Numbered from the stretch's first letter, positions 28,069 through 38,778 are shown. The stretch: 64,000 bases of DNA from Bacilli bacterium (GCA_017541885.1 JAFXYF010000014.1:65930-129929), one strand, 5' to 3'. Numbers and translations: made by a program. The notes: a model not told the origin generated them from the letters alone.

Positions 28069-28091
28069 AATAAGTTTATTACTTATTTTTT
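28067..28091 (+). terminator. Terminator after rpmG
   Basis: AAAATAAGT pairs with ACTTATTTT, followed by T residues. It overlaps the rpmG stop codon. Confidence 0.65.
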
Positions 28092-28111
28092 AGTTTGTTA
28101 GGAGTGAATTT

Positions 28112-28669
28112 ATGATTAGTACAAATGATTTAAAAAATGGAATTACGATTGAATATGAAGGAAATATTTTTGTTGTAATGGATACACAACATGTTAAACC
28201 TGGAAAAGGAGCTGCAATCGTAAAAGCAAAATTAAAAAATCTAAGAACAGGTGCTATATATGAACAAACATTTAATGCCGGAGTAAAAGTTGCAACTGCT
28301 CGTATTGATAAGCAATTAATGCAATATTTATATAATATGAATGATACATTCTATTTTATGAATATGGATAGTTATGAACAATTAGAAATTCCTGCATCTC
28401 ATATTGGTGATCAAGCAAAATTATTAAAAGAAAACTTAGAAGTATATATCACTAGTTATGAAGGTGAAATCTTAGGAATTGACTTACCAGATAAAGTAGA
28501 ATTAGTAATTACTCATACTGAACCAGCTGTTAAAGGAAATACAACAACAAATGCATTAAAAGATGCTGAGTGTGAAACTGGTTTAATGGTAAGAGTTCCA
28601 TTATTCATCGAAGAAGGAGAAACTATTATTGTTTCTACTGCTGATGGAAAATATGTATCAAGAGCTTAA
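28112..28669 (+). CDS. efp: Elongation factor P
   Basis: EF-P relieves ribosome stalling at polyproline stretches. The 185 aa protein has the three beta-barrel domains of the family. The tip loop reads KPGKGAAIVK, with Lys at the position modified in many species; Bacillus-type 5-aminopentanol modification enzymes are not in the window. The C-terminal signature GETIIVSTADGKYVSRA is present. Polyproline-light, Pro-rich proteins such as the effector-like protein at 24702 could be clients, which is speculative. Confidence 0.97.
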   Translation: MISTNDLKNGITIEYEGNIFVVMDTQHVKPGKGAAIVKAKLKNLRTGAIYEQTFNAGVKVATARIDKQLMQYLYNMNDTFYFMNMDSYEQLEIPASHIGDQAKLLKENLEVYITSYEGEILGIDLPDKVELVITHTEPAVKGNTTTNALKDAECETGLMVRVPLFIEEGETIIVSTADGKYVSRA

Positions 28670-28682
28670 GCTCTTTTTTTTT
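28660..28682 (+). terminator. Terminator after efp
   Basis: AAGAGCTTAAGCTCTT is a compact palindrome followed by eight T residues, overlapping the efp stop codon. Confidence 0.8.
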
Positions 28683-28767
28683 GTCTATTTTTATGACAAA
28701 TTTGACAATTAACTAGTGTAAAATTTATTAATGTAGTATAATAATAATGGAAGATAGGAGTAAGAAT

Positions 28768-31017
28768 ATGGCAAAAAGAAAAAGAAGAAAATCACATAAA
28801 AAAGAACAATTAGAAATAAAAAAAGAAATATATGCTATTCTTTTCATTTTGGCAGCTATTATTGGTTTAGGTAAATTAGGACCAGTAGGTAGATTATTTG
28901 CATCCTTCTCTTTATTTTTAACAGGTTCAGTATATATGGTTTCACTAGTATTGATATTAATATTAGGAGCATATGTTTTTATAAAAGGAGAATGGCCTGA
29001 ATTTTTTTCAACTAAATTCTTAGGATTCTATTTATTTGTAATTGGATTACTAGCATTTATGCATTGGGAATTTGTAGAATTAAATAATGGAAATATAAGT
29101 GTTATTGTTAATGCTACTATTGAACAATTATCAAATGGATTTAATATGTTAATGAAAACAGGTACAGTAGGAGATAGTGTAACAGTAGGTGGAGGATTTA
29201 TCGGATGCTTATTTGCTAGTTTATTCTCTATATTATTCTCTAATACAGGTATGAAGATAGTATCAATTGTATTCTTAGTTGGTGGAATTATTTTATTCAC
29301 AGGATTCTCAATTAGTGATTTCCTTAAGAGTACAATGACTGAAGTAAAAGATAAAACAGATAATCTTAAGAAGAGCTTAAGTGGCGACGATGATGAAGAT
29401 GATGAGGAAGAAGAACAAAAGAAGGTTATCATTAGTAATGGTAATGAAATAGAAGAGGTTGAAAAGCCAACTATTAAGAGTATTGATGATTTAAAGAAAC
29501 CTGCTCAAGTAGAAGAGATTAAAGAAGAAAAGACTCATCAAAATACAGTTAATCCAAGTTATCAATTACCTCCGTTAGATATTTTAGATAAACCAAAGAA
29601 TAAGTCTAAAGGAATGGATAATGCTGCAATAGAAGCTAATATTACAAAACTAGAAGATGTTTTAAGAAGTTTTGGAGTAACTGCTAAAGTAGTAGAAGTA
29701 CATATTGGCCCAACAGTTGCTCAATATGAATTAGAAATTGCTGCTGGAACAAGAGTTAATAAAATTACTACATTAAGTAGAGAAATTGCTCTAGCTTTAT
29801 CAAAAAAAGATGTTCGTATTGAAGCACCAATTCCAGGAAAAAGTACAGTGGGAGTTGAGTTTGCAAATGATACTCCATCTAATGTAAGTTTCTATGAAAT
29901 AATGGCAAGTAAAGCAATGCTACAAAATCAAGATAAGAAATTAATGGTACCATTAGGTAAATCTATAATGGGAGACATTGGAGTATGTGAAATTAATAAA
30001 ATGCCACACTTACTAATTGCTGGTACTACTGGTTCTGGTAAATCAGTCTGTGTAAATGGTGTTATTTGTTCTATTCTTATGAGAGCAAAACCAGATGAAG
30101 TAAAACTTGCTTTAGTAGATCCTAAAGTAGTTGAATTATCAGTTTATAATGGAGTACCTCATTTAGTATGTCCAGTTGTATCTGATCCAAAACAAGCAGC
30201 CATCCTATTACAAAAGATGGTTAATGAAATGGAAAAAAGATATCATATGTTTGGTGCAACAGGTACAAAGAAAATTGAAGGTTATAATGAATATGTAGAA
30301 GATTATAATAAAAAGCATCCTGAAGAACCTATGGATAAGATGCCTTATATTGTAATCATTATTGATGAGTTATCTGACTTAATGATGGTAGCAGCTAAAG
30401 AAGTTGAAGATTCTATTTTAAGAATTACTCAAAAAGCAAGAGCTGCAGGAATCCATTTAATAGTTGCAACTCAACGTCCATCTACAGAAGTAATTACTGG
30501 TTTAATTAAAGCAAACATTCCATCTCGTATTGCTTTTGCTGTAGGATCAGGAATTGATTCACGTACAATTCTAGATCAAGTAGGAGCAGAAAAACTATTA
30601 GGAAAAGGAGATATGTTCTTCTTACCAATAGGACAAAATATTCCAACTCGTATTCAAGGTTCATATATTACAGATGGAGAAATTCAAAAAGTAATAGACT
30701 TTACTAAGAAACAACAAGAGTCATCATACGATGATACATTTATGAATCTACAAGAAGAAAAGAAAGAAGAGAATAATGGTGTTGATGCTGAATCAGTTGA
30801 ACCTGAAGGAGACACTTTATATGATGAGATTAAAGATTTCGTTATTAAATCTCAAAAAGCCTCTGCATCTCTATTACAAAGAAAATTCAAAATTGGATAT
30901 AATAAAGCCGCTACAATGATTGATCAACTAGAAGAAGATGGTATTATAGGACCGGCAACAGGAAATTCTAAACCAAGAGAAGTTCTATATAAATATGACA
31001 ATACAGATGGCGAATAA
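28768..31017 (+). CDS. ftsK: DNA translocase FtsK/SpoIIIE
   Basis: FtsK pumps chromosomal DNA at the division septum. The 749 aa protein has a basic start, about four membrane helices (about residues 20-190), an acidic linker, the alpha/beta motor with Walker A GTTGSGKS (about residue 420) and Walker B IVIIIDELSDL, and a C-terminal winged-helix gamma domain (SASLLQRKFKIGYNKAATMID) that reads orientation sequences. ATG 28768 follows AGGAG by seven bases; an upstream ATG at 28747 overlaps the site. It is not an EssC-type protein, because it has one motor domain and no FHA domain. Confidence 0.96.
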   Translation: MAKRKRRKSHKKEQLEIKKEIYAILFILAAIIGLGKLGPVGRLFASFSLFLTGSVYMVSLVLILILGAYVFIKGEWPEFFSTKFLGFYLFVIGLLAFMHWEFVELNNGNISVIVNATIEQLSNGFNMLMKTGTVGDSVTVGGGFIGCLFASLFSILFSNTGMKIVSIVFLVGGIILFTGFSISDFLKSTMTEVKDKTDNLKKSLSGDDDEDDEEEEQKKVIISNGNEIEEVEKPTIKSIDDLKKPAQVEEIKEEKTHQNTVNPSYQLPPLDILDKPKNKSKGMDNAAIEANITKLEDVLRSFGVTAKVVEVHIGPTVAQYELEIAAGTRVNKITTLSREIALALSKKDVRIEAPIPGKSTVGVEFANDTPSNVSFYEIMASKAMLQNQDKKLMVPLGKSIMGDIGVCEINKMPHLLIAGTTGSGKSVCVNGVICSILMRAKPDEVKLALVDPKVVELSVYNGVPHLVCPVVSDPKQAAILLQKMVNEMEKRYHMFGATGTKKIEGYNEYVEDYNKKHPEEPMDKMPYIVIIIDELSDLMMVAAKEVEDSILRITQKARAAGIHLIVATQRPSTEVITGLIKANIPSRIAFAVGSGIDSRTILDQVGAEKLLGKGDMFFLPIGQNIPTRIQGSYITDGEIQKVIDFTKKQQESSYDDTFMNLQEEKKEENNGVDAESVEPEGDTLYDEIKDFVIKSQKASASLLQRKFKIGYNKAATMIDQLEEDGIIGPATGNSKPREVLYKYDNTDGE

Positions 31018-31029
31018 CCATCTGTTTTT
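31003..31029 (+). terminator. Terminator after ftsK
   Basis: ACAGATGG pairs with CCATCTGT around a 7-base loop that includes the stop codon, followed by T residues. Confidence 0.85.
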
Positions 31030-31090
31030 CTTTAATTGAAAAAGTAATTAATCTTTTATATAATAAAAGTATAAGAAAGAAGGTTTGAAA

Positions 31091-31792
31091 ATGGCGACAC
31101 CTCATATTGAAAGTAAAAAAGAAGATATCGCAAAAACTGTATTAATGCCCGGAGATCCACTTCGAGCAAAAATGATTGCAGAAAAATATTTAGAAAATCC
31201 TGTACTAGTAAATAGTGTTAGAAATATATTAGCTTATACAGGTACATATAAAGGTAAAAGAGTAACAGTATTCTCATCAGGTATGGGTAATCCTAGTATG
31301 GGAATTTATTCATATGAATTATTTAATGAATATGATGTAGATGAAATAATTCGTATTGGAAGTTGTGGAGCATTTAGAGAAGATTTAAATCTATATGAAG
31401 TACTATTAGTAGAAAATAGTTATTCCGTATCTAATTATCTTCAAGAGTTAACTGGAGAAGAAGATCATGTACTTCCAAGCAATATTGAACTTAATAAGAA
31501 GTTAGAAAATGCTGCAAATAGACTAAGAGTAAATATTCATCATGGAAATGTATTTTGTACAGATGTATTCTACAATCAAGTAGCTATTCCTAATCTAAGA
31601 GATAACTATAATTGTTATGCAACAGAAATGGAAACATTTGCTTTATTTAGTAATGCAAGAAAACTAAATAAAAAAGCATCAGCTATTTTAACTGTTTCTG
31701 ATAATTTAAATACTAAAGAAGTAACAACATCAGAAGAAAGACAAAACTCATTTAATAAGATGGTAGAAATAGCTTTAGAATCAATAATTTAA
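31091..31792 (+). CDS. deoD: Purine nucleoside phosphorylase, DeoD type
   Basis: DeoD splits purine nucleosides with phosphate in purine salvage. The 233 aa protein begins ATPHIESKKEDIAKTVLMPGDPLRA, with phosphate-binding MPGDPLR and RIGSCGAFRED, and the active-site ATEMETFALF and SDNLNTKE stretches. ATG 31091 follows AGAAGG; a TTG at 31085 would add two residues without its own ribosome binding site. Confidence 0.96.
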   Translation: MATPHIESKKEDIAKTVLMPGDPLRAKMIAEKYLENPVLVNSVRNILAYTGTYKGKRVTVFSSGMGNPSMGIYSYELFNEYDVDEIIRIGSCGAFREDLNLYEVLLVENSYSVSNYLQELTGEEDHVLPSNIELNKKLENAANRLRVNIHHGNVFCTDVFYNQVAIPNLRDNYNCYATEMETFALFSNARKLNKKASAILTVSDNLNTKEVTTSEERQNSFNKMVEIALESII

Positions 31793-31828
31793 GTAAAATC
31801 AATCCATAATAATACTAGAGGTGATATA

Positions 31829-33100
31829 GTGCAATATATAAAGAAAGATTTAGGAGCATTCAATCTTCATATGATTAAAACTGAAAAGTTTAAAACAATC
31901 ACTATGAGGATTGTTTTTCATAGTCCTATAAAAAAAGATGAAATTACAAAAAGAAATGTTTTATCAGATGTTTTACTACAATCTACAAGTAAATACTCAT
32001 CTAAAAGAAGTATGATTATTGAAGCAGAAGATTTATATGCAGCAGATATTTATAATAATACTCATAGAATAGGTAATTATGTAATGACAAGTTTTATTCT
32101 ACAAGTATTAAATGATAAATATACTGAAGAGGGTAATTTTGAAAAAGCAGTAGAATTTATGAATGAAATATTGTTTCATCCAGATATAAAGAATAATTGC
32201 TTCAAAAGAGATAAATTAGATGTAGTAAAAAAGAACTGTGAAGTATCACTTTCATCTATTAAAGAAGACCCAGTAGATTATTCCATTATTCGTCTAAAAG
32301 AAGCTTATGATAAAGATAGTCCTGTATCATATAGAATGATTGGATATATGGAAGATTTAGAAAATATAAATGAATCTAATTTATATTTATATTATAAAAA
32401 AATGATAGAAGATGACTTTGTAGATATTTATGTAGTCGGAGACTTTAATGAAGAAGATCTACTAAGAATTATTAAAAATAATTTTAAATTTAGAAAAATA
32501 AAAAAGAAAAAAATAAAATTAGAAGTAGAACACAAAGAGATTAGAAAAAGAAGATTAATCGCAAAAGAAAAATGTGATAATAGTCAGTCTAAATTAGGAA
32601 TTATTTGTCCAACTCTTAAAATGAAAGATTATGAAAAGAATTATCCAATGGTTTTAGCAAACATTATTTTTGGAGGAGGAATTGATTCTAAATTATTTAG
32701 TGAAATTAGAGAAAAGAATTCCTTATGTTATTCAATATATTCTGTTTATAGTAAGTTAGATAATCTAATGATGATTTGGGCAGGAATTGATAGAGATAAT
32801 TTTGATAAGACAGTAGAATTAACTACAAATATTTTAGAAAAATTGAAGAAGGGTAAATTTACTGAAAAAGATGTTAAAGTTGCCAAAGAATTCTACTCTT
32901 CGTCAATTACTTCAATAGAAGAATCTCCAATGAATATTATAAGAGAAATACTAACTGAAGAGATGACTGGTATAGAGCCATACTACGAAAGAGTAGAGAA
33001 AATGAACAAAGTAAAGAAAAGTGAAATAGTACGTGCTCTAAAAAAGATTAAAATGGATACAATATTCTTGTTAGAAGGTGAAGAAGATGAAGGAAATTAA
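31829..33100 (+). CDS. M16-family peptidase homologue, inactive subunit (YmfF-like)
   Basis: This 423 aa protein has the two-lobed M16 fold but lacks the HxxEH zinc motif where it would be expected near the N-terminus. It is paired with a second M16 gene that has the motif, as in the ymfF-ymfH pair of Bacillus, where the two halves probably form one heterodimeric peptidase. The start is GTG 31829, seven bases after GAGGTGAT. It overlaps the next gene by 14 bp. Confidence 0.85.
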   Translation: MQYIKKDLGAFNLHMIKTEKFKTITMRIVFHSPIKKDEITKRNVLSDVLLQSTSKYSSKRSMIIEAEDLYAADIYNNTHRIGNYVMTSFILQVLNDKYTEEGNFEKAVEFMNEILFHPDIKNNCFKRDKLDVVKKNCEVSLSSIKEDPVDYSIIRLKEAYDKDSPVSYRMIGYMEDLENINESNLYLYYKKMIEDDFVDIYVVGDFNEEDLLRIIKNNFKFRKIKKKKIKLEVEHKEIRKRRLIAKEKCDNSQSKLGIICPTLKMKDYEKNYPMVLANIIFGGGIDSKLFSEIREKNSLCYSIYSVYSKLDNLMMIWAGIDRDNFDKTVELTTNILEKLKKGKFTEKDVKVAKEFYSSSITSIEESPMNIIREILTEEMTGIEPYYERVEKMNKVKKSEIVRALKKIKMDTIFLLEGEEDEGN

Positions 33101-34364
33101 TCTAGTTGGAATGGATAAAACCTTATATCAAGAAACTTTAAAAAATGGATTAGAAGTATATTTTGTACCATATGAAGATAAGAAGAATTATTCTATTTCA
33201 TATGCAACAAAATATGGAGCAGATGTTTTAAAGTTTATTACAGAAGATGGTGAATATACTCCACCTTTAGGAGTAGCTCATTTCTTAGAACATAAGATGT
33301 TTGAAGAGCCATCTAAAGAAGATCCATTTACTTTTTTCTCAAGTAGTGGAAGTGATTCTAATGCGTATACTTCATATGATCATACACAGTATGTTTGTAT
33401 GGGTAATAAATGCTTTGAAGAAAACTTAAGATATTTAATAAAGTTTGTTAATAATCCTTATTTTACAAAAGAAAATGTTGAAAAAGAAAAAGGTATTATC
33501 GCTGAAGAAATAAAAATGTATAATGATATACCAGACTTTAAATTAGAAAAAGTATTACGTAAGAATTTATATCATAAGAGTTCTAGAAAAGAAGATATAG
33601 CTGGTACTATAGAAGAAATAAATAAAATTACTAAAGAAGATTTATACAAATGTTATAATGCATTCTATGCTCCAAACAATATGTTTATAATGATTACTGG
33701 ATGCTTTAATATGGATAAAGCATTAGAAATAATTAAAGAAGAATTAGAAAATAAAGAAATATCTTTAGTAAACAAAGTTTTATCTGATAAAGAACCTATT
33801 AGTGTTGTAAAAGAAGAAGAAACATTATATGAAAGTATAGAAATACCTAAAATAGCAATAGGTATTAAAATACCAAAAAAATCTATTCCTTTAGATGATG
33901 TAGAAACTGACTTATATCTATCAATGTTAACTACAGCTCTTTTTGGGGCATCATCTGAATTTAGAGAAAGAGTAAGAGAAGCTAAACAATTAAATGATAT
34001 TTATATGGAATGGGAAAATGAACATTCATATAAGACATTCTATCTATTAGCAGCAACAACTACTCCAGATGATTTAATAAAAGAAATAGAGTATGAATTA
34101 AGTCATATATCTATCCCAAAGAAAACATTTGAAAGAATTAAAAAAGTATGGCTTGCTAATGAAGTAAAATTAGTAGACCATTTAGATAGAATGGAAAGTT
34201 ATTTATTTGATGATATTATTAATTATGATAAAGTTATTTCAGATAGAGTAGAACGTATTAGAAATATGGATATAAAAGAAATGGAAAAACTAATAAAGAA
34301 ATTAGATTTATCTAAAAGAAGTATTATAAAAATGTTAAATAAAAACAAAAAAGAACAAGATTAG
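33087..34364 (+). CDS. M16-family zinc peptidase, active subunit (YmfH-like)
   Basis: The 425 aa protein carries the inverted zinc motif HFLEHKMFE (HxxEH) and the downstream glutamate in EKGIIAEEIKMY, expected in active M16 peptidases. ATG 33087 follows AAGGTGA and lies within the 3' end of the upstream partner, so translation is coupled. The substrate is unknown. In Bacillus the pair neighbours spoIIIE; here ftsK is two genes upstream, so the synteny is partly kept. Confidence 0.9.
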   Translation: MKEINLVGMDKTLYQETLKNGLEVYFVPYEDKKNYSISYATKYGADVLKFITEDGEYTPPLGVAHFLEHKMFEEPSKEDPFTFFSSSGSDSNAYTSYDHTQYVCMGNKCFEENLRYLIKFVNNPYFTKENVEKEKGIIAEEIKMYNDIPDFKLEKVLRKNLYHKSSRKEDIAGTIEEINKITKEDLYKCYNAFYAPNNMFIMITGCFNMDKALEIIKEELENKEISLVNKVLSDKEPISVVKEEETLYESIEIPKIAIGIKIPKKSIPLDDVETDLYLSMLTTALFGASSEFRERVREAKQLNDIYMEWENEHSYKTFYLLAATTTPDDLIKEIEYELSHISIPKKTFERIKKVWLANEVKLVDHLDRMESYLFDDIINYDKVISDRVERIRNMDIKEMEKLIKKLDLSKRSIIKMLNKNKKEQD

Positions 34365-34444
34365 ACACAAGTAATAAAAAATAATTGTGAATTAATAATT
34401 TTATAGATTATAATAGAATTATAGTAGTAAAGGTAGGTGATATT

Positions 34445-35365
34445 ATGGCTAAGATAGAGAGTTTATCCGAATTAGATGAATACTATGAAGAGAAGAAAAA
34501 AGAACAAAGAATGCGTAGATGGATTCCTAATAAAAAAGTAGCCATTATCATTGTAATTATTGGTGCTATAGTTCTAGGATTTGTAGTATATAGAGTTGTT
34601 TATAAAGCAATGGAAGAAAAGAATCCAGAAGTAAGAGACTATATTGGAGATCCAATAAGTGTTGAAGATGAAAATATAAAAATATTATATGATTATGTAA
34701 CTTATGGAGCAGATGGAATTAGAAATACTAAATTTGTTTTAAATAGAAATGTTGATATAACATCATTTAGTAATAAAGAGTTAATTTATTATGCATTACA
34801 ATTTGCTCAAGTAGAAGATTTTGAATTTACTGGAGAATATGATAGTGCAAGAAGAAAAATATATTTCATTCCAGATTCTAAAATTCATCAATATATGAAA
34901 TATTATTTTGGAGCATCAGTAACAATGACTCCTGAACCTAGTTTAGAGTATCCATTTACATTCTCTATTAATAGACAAAACGTTGGTACTATGACTCATG
35001 ATAATGAAAATAATGGTTATGATACTGTATTTAAATCAAGAGTAGATGTAGCTGCAAGAAGTAGAGAAGTACAACCAGTATATGGAAAACTAATTAATGC
35101 TTTAAGAAAAACTGATGGATCTATAGTATTACAAGAACGAGTAGTATATACTGTTCTAAGAACAGATAATGGTAAATATGCAGTAGATATTTATAAAGAT
35201 CCTGAAAAAACTCAAAAGCTAGATACAAAGAGTGGATTATCACAAAATGATTTAAGTTCATTTACTGTAGATCCAACATCTTATCCTGCAACTGCAATAG
35301 TTGAATATACATTTGGATGGAATGGGCAAACTTGTTTCTTCCAAAGTAGTAGAATTATTCTTTAA
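34445..35365 (+). CDS. Membrane-anchored protein of unknown function (306 aa)
   Basis: A 35-residue charged cytoplasmic start is followed by one membrane helix (about residues 32-52, VAIIIVIIGAIVLGFVVYRV) and a long extracellular domain rich in beta-strand-like segments, with a single Cys near the C-terminus. I do not recognise the domain. ATG 34445 follows GTAGGTGATATT. A strong terminator follows. Confidence 0.7.
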   Translation: MAKIESLSELDEYYEEKKKEQRMRRWIPNKKVAIIIVIIGAIVLGFVVYRVVYKAMEEKNPEVRDYIGDPISVEDENIKILYDYVTYGADGIRNTKFVLNRNVDITSFSNKELIYYALQFAQVEDFEFTGEYDSARRKIYFIPDSKIHQYMKYYFGASVTMTPEPSLEYPFTFSINRQNVGTMTHDNENNGYDTVFKSRVDVAARSREVQPVYGKLINALRKTDGSIVLQERVVYTVLRTDNGKYAVDIYKDPEKTQKLDTKSGLSQNDLSSFTVDPTSYPATAIVEYTFGWNGQTCFFQSSRIIL

Positions 35366-35390
35366 AGACTCAATAATATGAGTCTTTTTT
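35364..35390 (+). terminator. Terminator before lepA
   Basis: AAAGACTC pairs with GAGTCTTT with an 8-base loop, followed by six T residues. Confidence 0.85.
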
Positions 35391-35433
35391 CTTATTCTAT
35401 GATATAATAATAATGTTTAAGGAGGTCTCTACT

Positions 35434-37227
35434 ATGAAACAAGAAAACATTAGAAATTTTTGCATTATTGCCCATATTGATCATGGTAAGAGTACCTTAG
35501 CAGATCGTATATTAGAGCGTACAGGAGCAATTGATAAAAGAGAGTTAAAAGATCAAATGTTAGACTCAATGGATCTAGAACGTGAAAGAGGAATAACAAT
35601 TAAATTAAATGCAGTACAATTAATCTATAAAAAAGATAATGTAGATTACCAATTAAATTTAATTGATACTCCAGGACATGTAGACTTCTCTTATGAAGTA
35701 TCTAGATCATTAGCTGCCTGTGAAGGAGCATTACTTGTAGTTGATGCTGCTCAAGGAATAGAAGCACAAACTCTAGCTAATTTATATTTAGCTTTAGATA
35801 ATAATTTAACAATAATTCCAGTTATCAATAAAATAGATCTACCATCAGCAGATCCAGAAAAAGTAACTAAAGAATTAGAAAATATTGGTTTTGATAGAGA
35901 AGATATTGTCTTAACTAGTGCTAAAACAGGCGTAGGAATAGATGATTTATTAGAACATATTATAGATAAAATTCCTTCACCTAAAGGAGAAGAAAATAAG
36001 CCATTAAAAGCCTTAATTTTTGATAGTTTATTTGATTCATATCGAGGAATAATTACAAGTATTCGTATTAAAGAAGGATCTGTTCATAAAGGAGACATCA
36101 TCAAGATGATGGAGACTAATGCTACATACGATGTAGTAGGTCTATCAATTAATAATCCTAAAGAACAAGAAGTTAGTGTTCTAAAAGCAGGAGAAGTTGG
36201 ATACTTATATGCAGCAATTAAAAGTATAAATGATGTTCATGTAGGAGATACAATTACTTTAGCTGATAATCCTGCAGAAGATAGATTACCAGGATATAAA
36301 CCAATGAAACCCACAGTATATTGTGGAATGTATCCAATAGAATCAAATAAATTTGAAGATTTAAGAGAAGCATTAAATAAATTAAAATTAAATGATGCTG
36401 CCTTAACTTTTGAACCAGAAACATCAAAAGCATTAGGATTTGGATTTAGATGTGGATTCTTAGGATTACTACATATGGAAATAGTAGAAGAGCGAATTGA
36501 AAGAGAATTTGGAATAGATTTAATTGCTACATCTCCATCAGTAGTATATGAAGTAGAATTAAATGATAAGTCAAAAGTAATAGTAGATAACCCTTCTAAG
36601 ATGCCTAAAAGAGAGTTTATAAATAAGACATATGAACCATTTGTAAAATGTAGTATATTTACTCCAAGCGAGTATATAGGACCATTAATGGAATTATGTC
36701 AGGATAAAAGAGGAACATTCTTAAACATTGATTATATTGATACTGAAAGAGTAACAATTAATTATGAATTACCTTTATCAGAAATAGTTTATGATTTCTT
36801 TGATAGATTAAAAAGTTGTACTAAAGGATATGCTTCATTTGATTATGAAGTAATAGGCTATAAAGCAAGTGATTTAGTAAAAATGGATATTTTATTAAAT
36901 GGAGAAGTAGTTGATGCTTTATCAGTAATAGTACATAAAGATTTTGCTTATTCTAGAGGAAGAATTGTTTGTGAAAAACTAAAAGAAATAATTCCAAGAC
37001 AATTATTTGAAGTTCCAATTCAAGCTGCTATTGGAATGCATATAATTGCTAGAGAAACAGTAAAAGCTTTAAGAAAAGATGTACTTGCAAAATGCTACGG
37101 TGGCGATATAACAAGAAAGAAAAAACTATTAGAAAAACAAAAAGAAGGAAAGAAAAGAATGAAACAAATTGGTAGTGTAGAAGTACCACAAGAAGCATTT
37201 CTTTCAATTCTATCTACAAAGGAGTAG
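35434..37227 (+). CDS. lepA: Elongation factor 4 (LepA)
   Basis: LepA is a ribosomal GTPase that can back-translocate stalled ribosomes. The 597 aa protein has G1 AHIDHGKS, G2 RGITIK, G3 DTPGHVDF and G4 NKID motifs, then EF-G-like domains and the LepA-specific C-terminal domain ([21 protein letters not shown] split over its end). ATG 35434 follows AAGGAGG by seven bases; an ATG at 35413 precedes that site. It heads a lepA-HTH-hemW run. Confidence 0.98.
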   Translation: MKQENIRNFCIIAHIDHGKSTLADRILERTGAIDKRELKDQMLDSMDLERERGITIKLNAVQLIYKKDNVDYQLNLIDTPGHVDFSYEVSRSLAACEGALLVVDAAQGIEAQTLANLYLALDNNLTIIPVINKIDLPSADPEKVTKELENIGFDREDIVLTSAKTGVGIDDLLEHIIDKIPSPKGEENKPLKALIFDSLFDSYRGIITSIRIKEGSVHKGDIIKMMETNATYDVVGLSINNPKEQEVSVLKAGEVGYLYAAIKSINDVHVGDTITLADNPAEDRLPGYKPMKPTVYCGMYPIESNKFEDLREALNKLKLNDAALTFEPETSKALGFGFRCGFLGLLHMEIVEERIEREFGIDLIATSPSVVYEVELNDKSKVIVDNPSKMPKREFINKTYEPFVKCSIFTPSEYIGPLMELCQDKRGTFLNIDYIDTERVTINYELPLSEIVYDFFDRLKSCTKGYASFDYEVIGYKASDLVKMDILLNGEVVDALSVIVHKDFAYSRGRIVCEKLKEIIPRQLFEVPIQAAIGMHIIARETVKALRKDVLAKCYGGDITRKKKLLEKQKEGKKRMKQIGSVEVPQEAFLSILSTKE

Positions 37228-37230
37228 TCT

Positions 37231-37686
37231 ATGAATAATACTCAAATAGAAAAAGAAGCTCTTGAATATGTTGAAAATGATAAGACCGTAGCAGAAACTG
37301 CCAAAGTATTTGGAATTAGTAAAAGATCATTTCAATTACATTTAAAGAAATTATTAGAAATAAATCCTGATCTTCATAAAATGGTTGTTAATAAACAAAA
37401 ATCAAATATGAATGAAGGAAGAAGAATGGGTGGAGCAAAAGGTAAAAGAGGAGTAACTTATACCAAAGAAGAAGCTCTAGAAATAGCAGAGTATATTATT
37501 TCTAAACAAGCAACATATGAAGAAGCAAGTATCAAATTCGATATACCTACATCTACATTATCAGATATGATGCATTCTAAATTAATACCAGAAGATAAAA
37601 GAATGCAATTAGATTTAGTCGCCGAAGCAAATCGTCATAAAATGAGTAAAGAAGATTATATTGAAAGAAGAAATAATGTATGGTAA
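37231..37686 (+). CDS. Small DNA-binding protein with two helix-turn-helix motifs
   Basis: The 151 aa protein has an N-terminal helix-turn-helix at about residues 17-40 (TVAETAKVFGISKRSFQLHL), similar in style to SpoIIID, and a second one at about 93-115 (ATYEEASIKFDIPTSTLSDMM). No other domain is recognised. Its 3' end overlaps the start of hemW by 7 bp, and it begins 3 bp after lepA, so the three genes are one operon. The role is unknown. Confidence 0.75.
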   Translation: MNNTQIEKEALEYVENDKTVAETAKVFGISKRSFQLHLKKLLEINPDLHKMVVNKQKSNMNEGRRMGGAKGKRGVTYTKEEALEIAEYIISKQATYEEASIKFDIPTSTLSDMMHSKLIPEDKRMQLDLVAEANRHKMSKEDYIERRNNVW

Positions 37687-38777
37687 AGAACTGCTATATA
37701 CATATTCCTTTTTGTAATACAATTTGCTCATATTGTGACTTTTGTAAACAATACTATAATAAAAAGAAAGTAAAAGATTATTTAAAAAAATTAAAAGAAG
37801 AAATAGATAATAACTATAATAATGAACCATTAGAAACAATCTATATTGGAGGAGGAACTCCAACTTCTTTAAGTTTAGAAGAATTAACTGAGTTATTCGA
37901 AATAACTGATTCTCTAAATACAAAAGATAATTTAGAGTTTACAATAGAAGCAAATATTGATTCTATAACAAAAGAAAAATTACTTTTAATGAAAGAACAT
38001 AAAGTAAATAGACTAAGTATTGGAATAGAATCTATTAATAAAAACAATCTAAAATTCTTAAATAGAAAATTAGATATTAATGAAACAAAAGAAAAAATAG
38101 AGTTAATTAGATCTTTAGGATTCAATAATATTAATATGGATTTAATCTATGCTCTACCAATAGAGTCTAAAGAAGATTTATTAAAAGATATAGATTTTCT
38201 TACAAGTCTAAATGTAGAACATATCTCAACATATTCTCTAATAATAGAAGATCATACTGTATTGAAGATAAATAATGTAGAGAATATTGATGATCAATTA
38301 GATGAAGAAATGTATAATTTAATAAAAAAAGAATTAGAACAAAAAGGTTATATTCATTATGAAATAAGTAACTTTTCAAAACCAAATTATGAGTCAAAAC
38401 ATAATATGTGTTATTGGCATAATGAAGAGTATTATGGTTTTGGATTAGGAGCTGCATCGTATATAAATAATATTAGAAAAACAAATACTAGATCTTTAAC
38501 TAATTATCCAAATAAATATTTAGAAGAAGAAAAAGTAGATGAATCTTCTAAAATAGAATATGAAGTAATATTAAATCTAAGATTATTAGAAGGAATTGAT
38601 TTAATTAGATTTAAAGAAAAATATAATAAAGATTTTAACGAATTATTTGATTATCAAGAATTAGTAAATAATAATCTATTAGAGATAGTAAATAATCATT
38701 TAAGAATTAAAGAAGAATACTTATATGTAAGTAATGAAATAATAGTAAAATTATTACAAACGAGAAAAGAGGTATAA
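37680..38777 (+). CDS. hemW: Radical SAM protein HemW
   Basis: HemW is a heme chaperone, formerly annotated as oxygen-independent coproporphyrinogen oxidase. The 365 aa protein opens with the radical SAM motif CNTICSYCDFC, preceded by YIHIPFC as in HemW, and keeps IGGGTPT and the C-terminal HemN domain. No other heme genes are in the window. It overlaps the upstream HTH gene by 7 bp. The lepA-hemW order is the Bacillus order. Confidence 0.92.
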   Translation: MVKNCYIHIPFCNTICSYCDFCKQYYNKKKVKDYLKKLKEEIDNNYNNEPLETIYIGGGTPTSLSLEELTELFEITDSLNTKDNLEFTIEANIDSITKEKLLLMKEHKVNRLSIGIESINKNNLKFLNRKLDINETKEKIELIRSLGFNNINMDLIYALPIESKEDLLKDIDFLTSLNVEHISTYSLIIEDHTVLKINNVENIDDQLDEEMYNLIKKELEQKGYIHYEISNFSKPNYESKHNMCYWHNEEYYGFGLGAASYINNIRKTNTRSLTNYPNKYLEEEKVDESSKIEYEVILNLRLLEGIDLIRFKEKYNKDFNELFDYQELVNNNLLEIVNNHLRIKEEYLYVSNEIIVKLLQTRKEV

Positions 38778-38778
38778 C

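Noticed and set aside
28768..31017. FtsK-type ATPase as an EssC-like type VII secretion motor near the DUF4176 cluster
   Set aside because: It has a single motor, four N-terminal membrane helices and the FtsK gamma domain, so it is a chromosome translocase.
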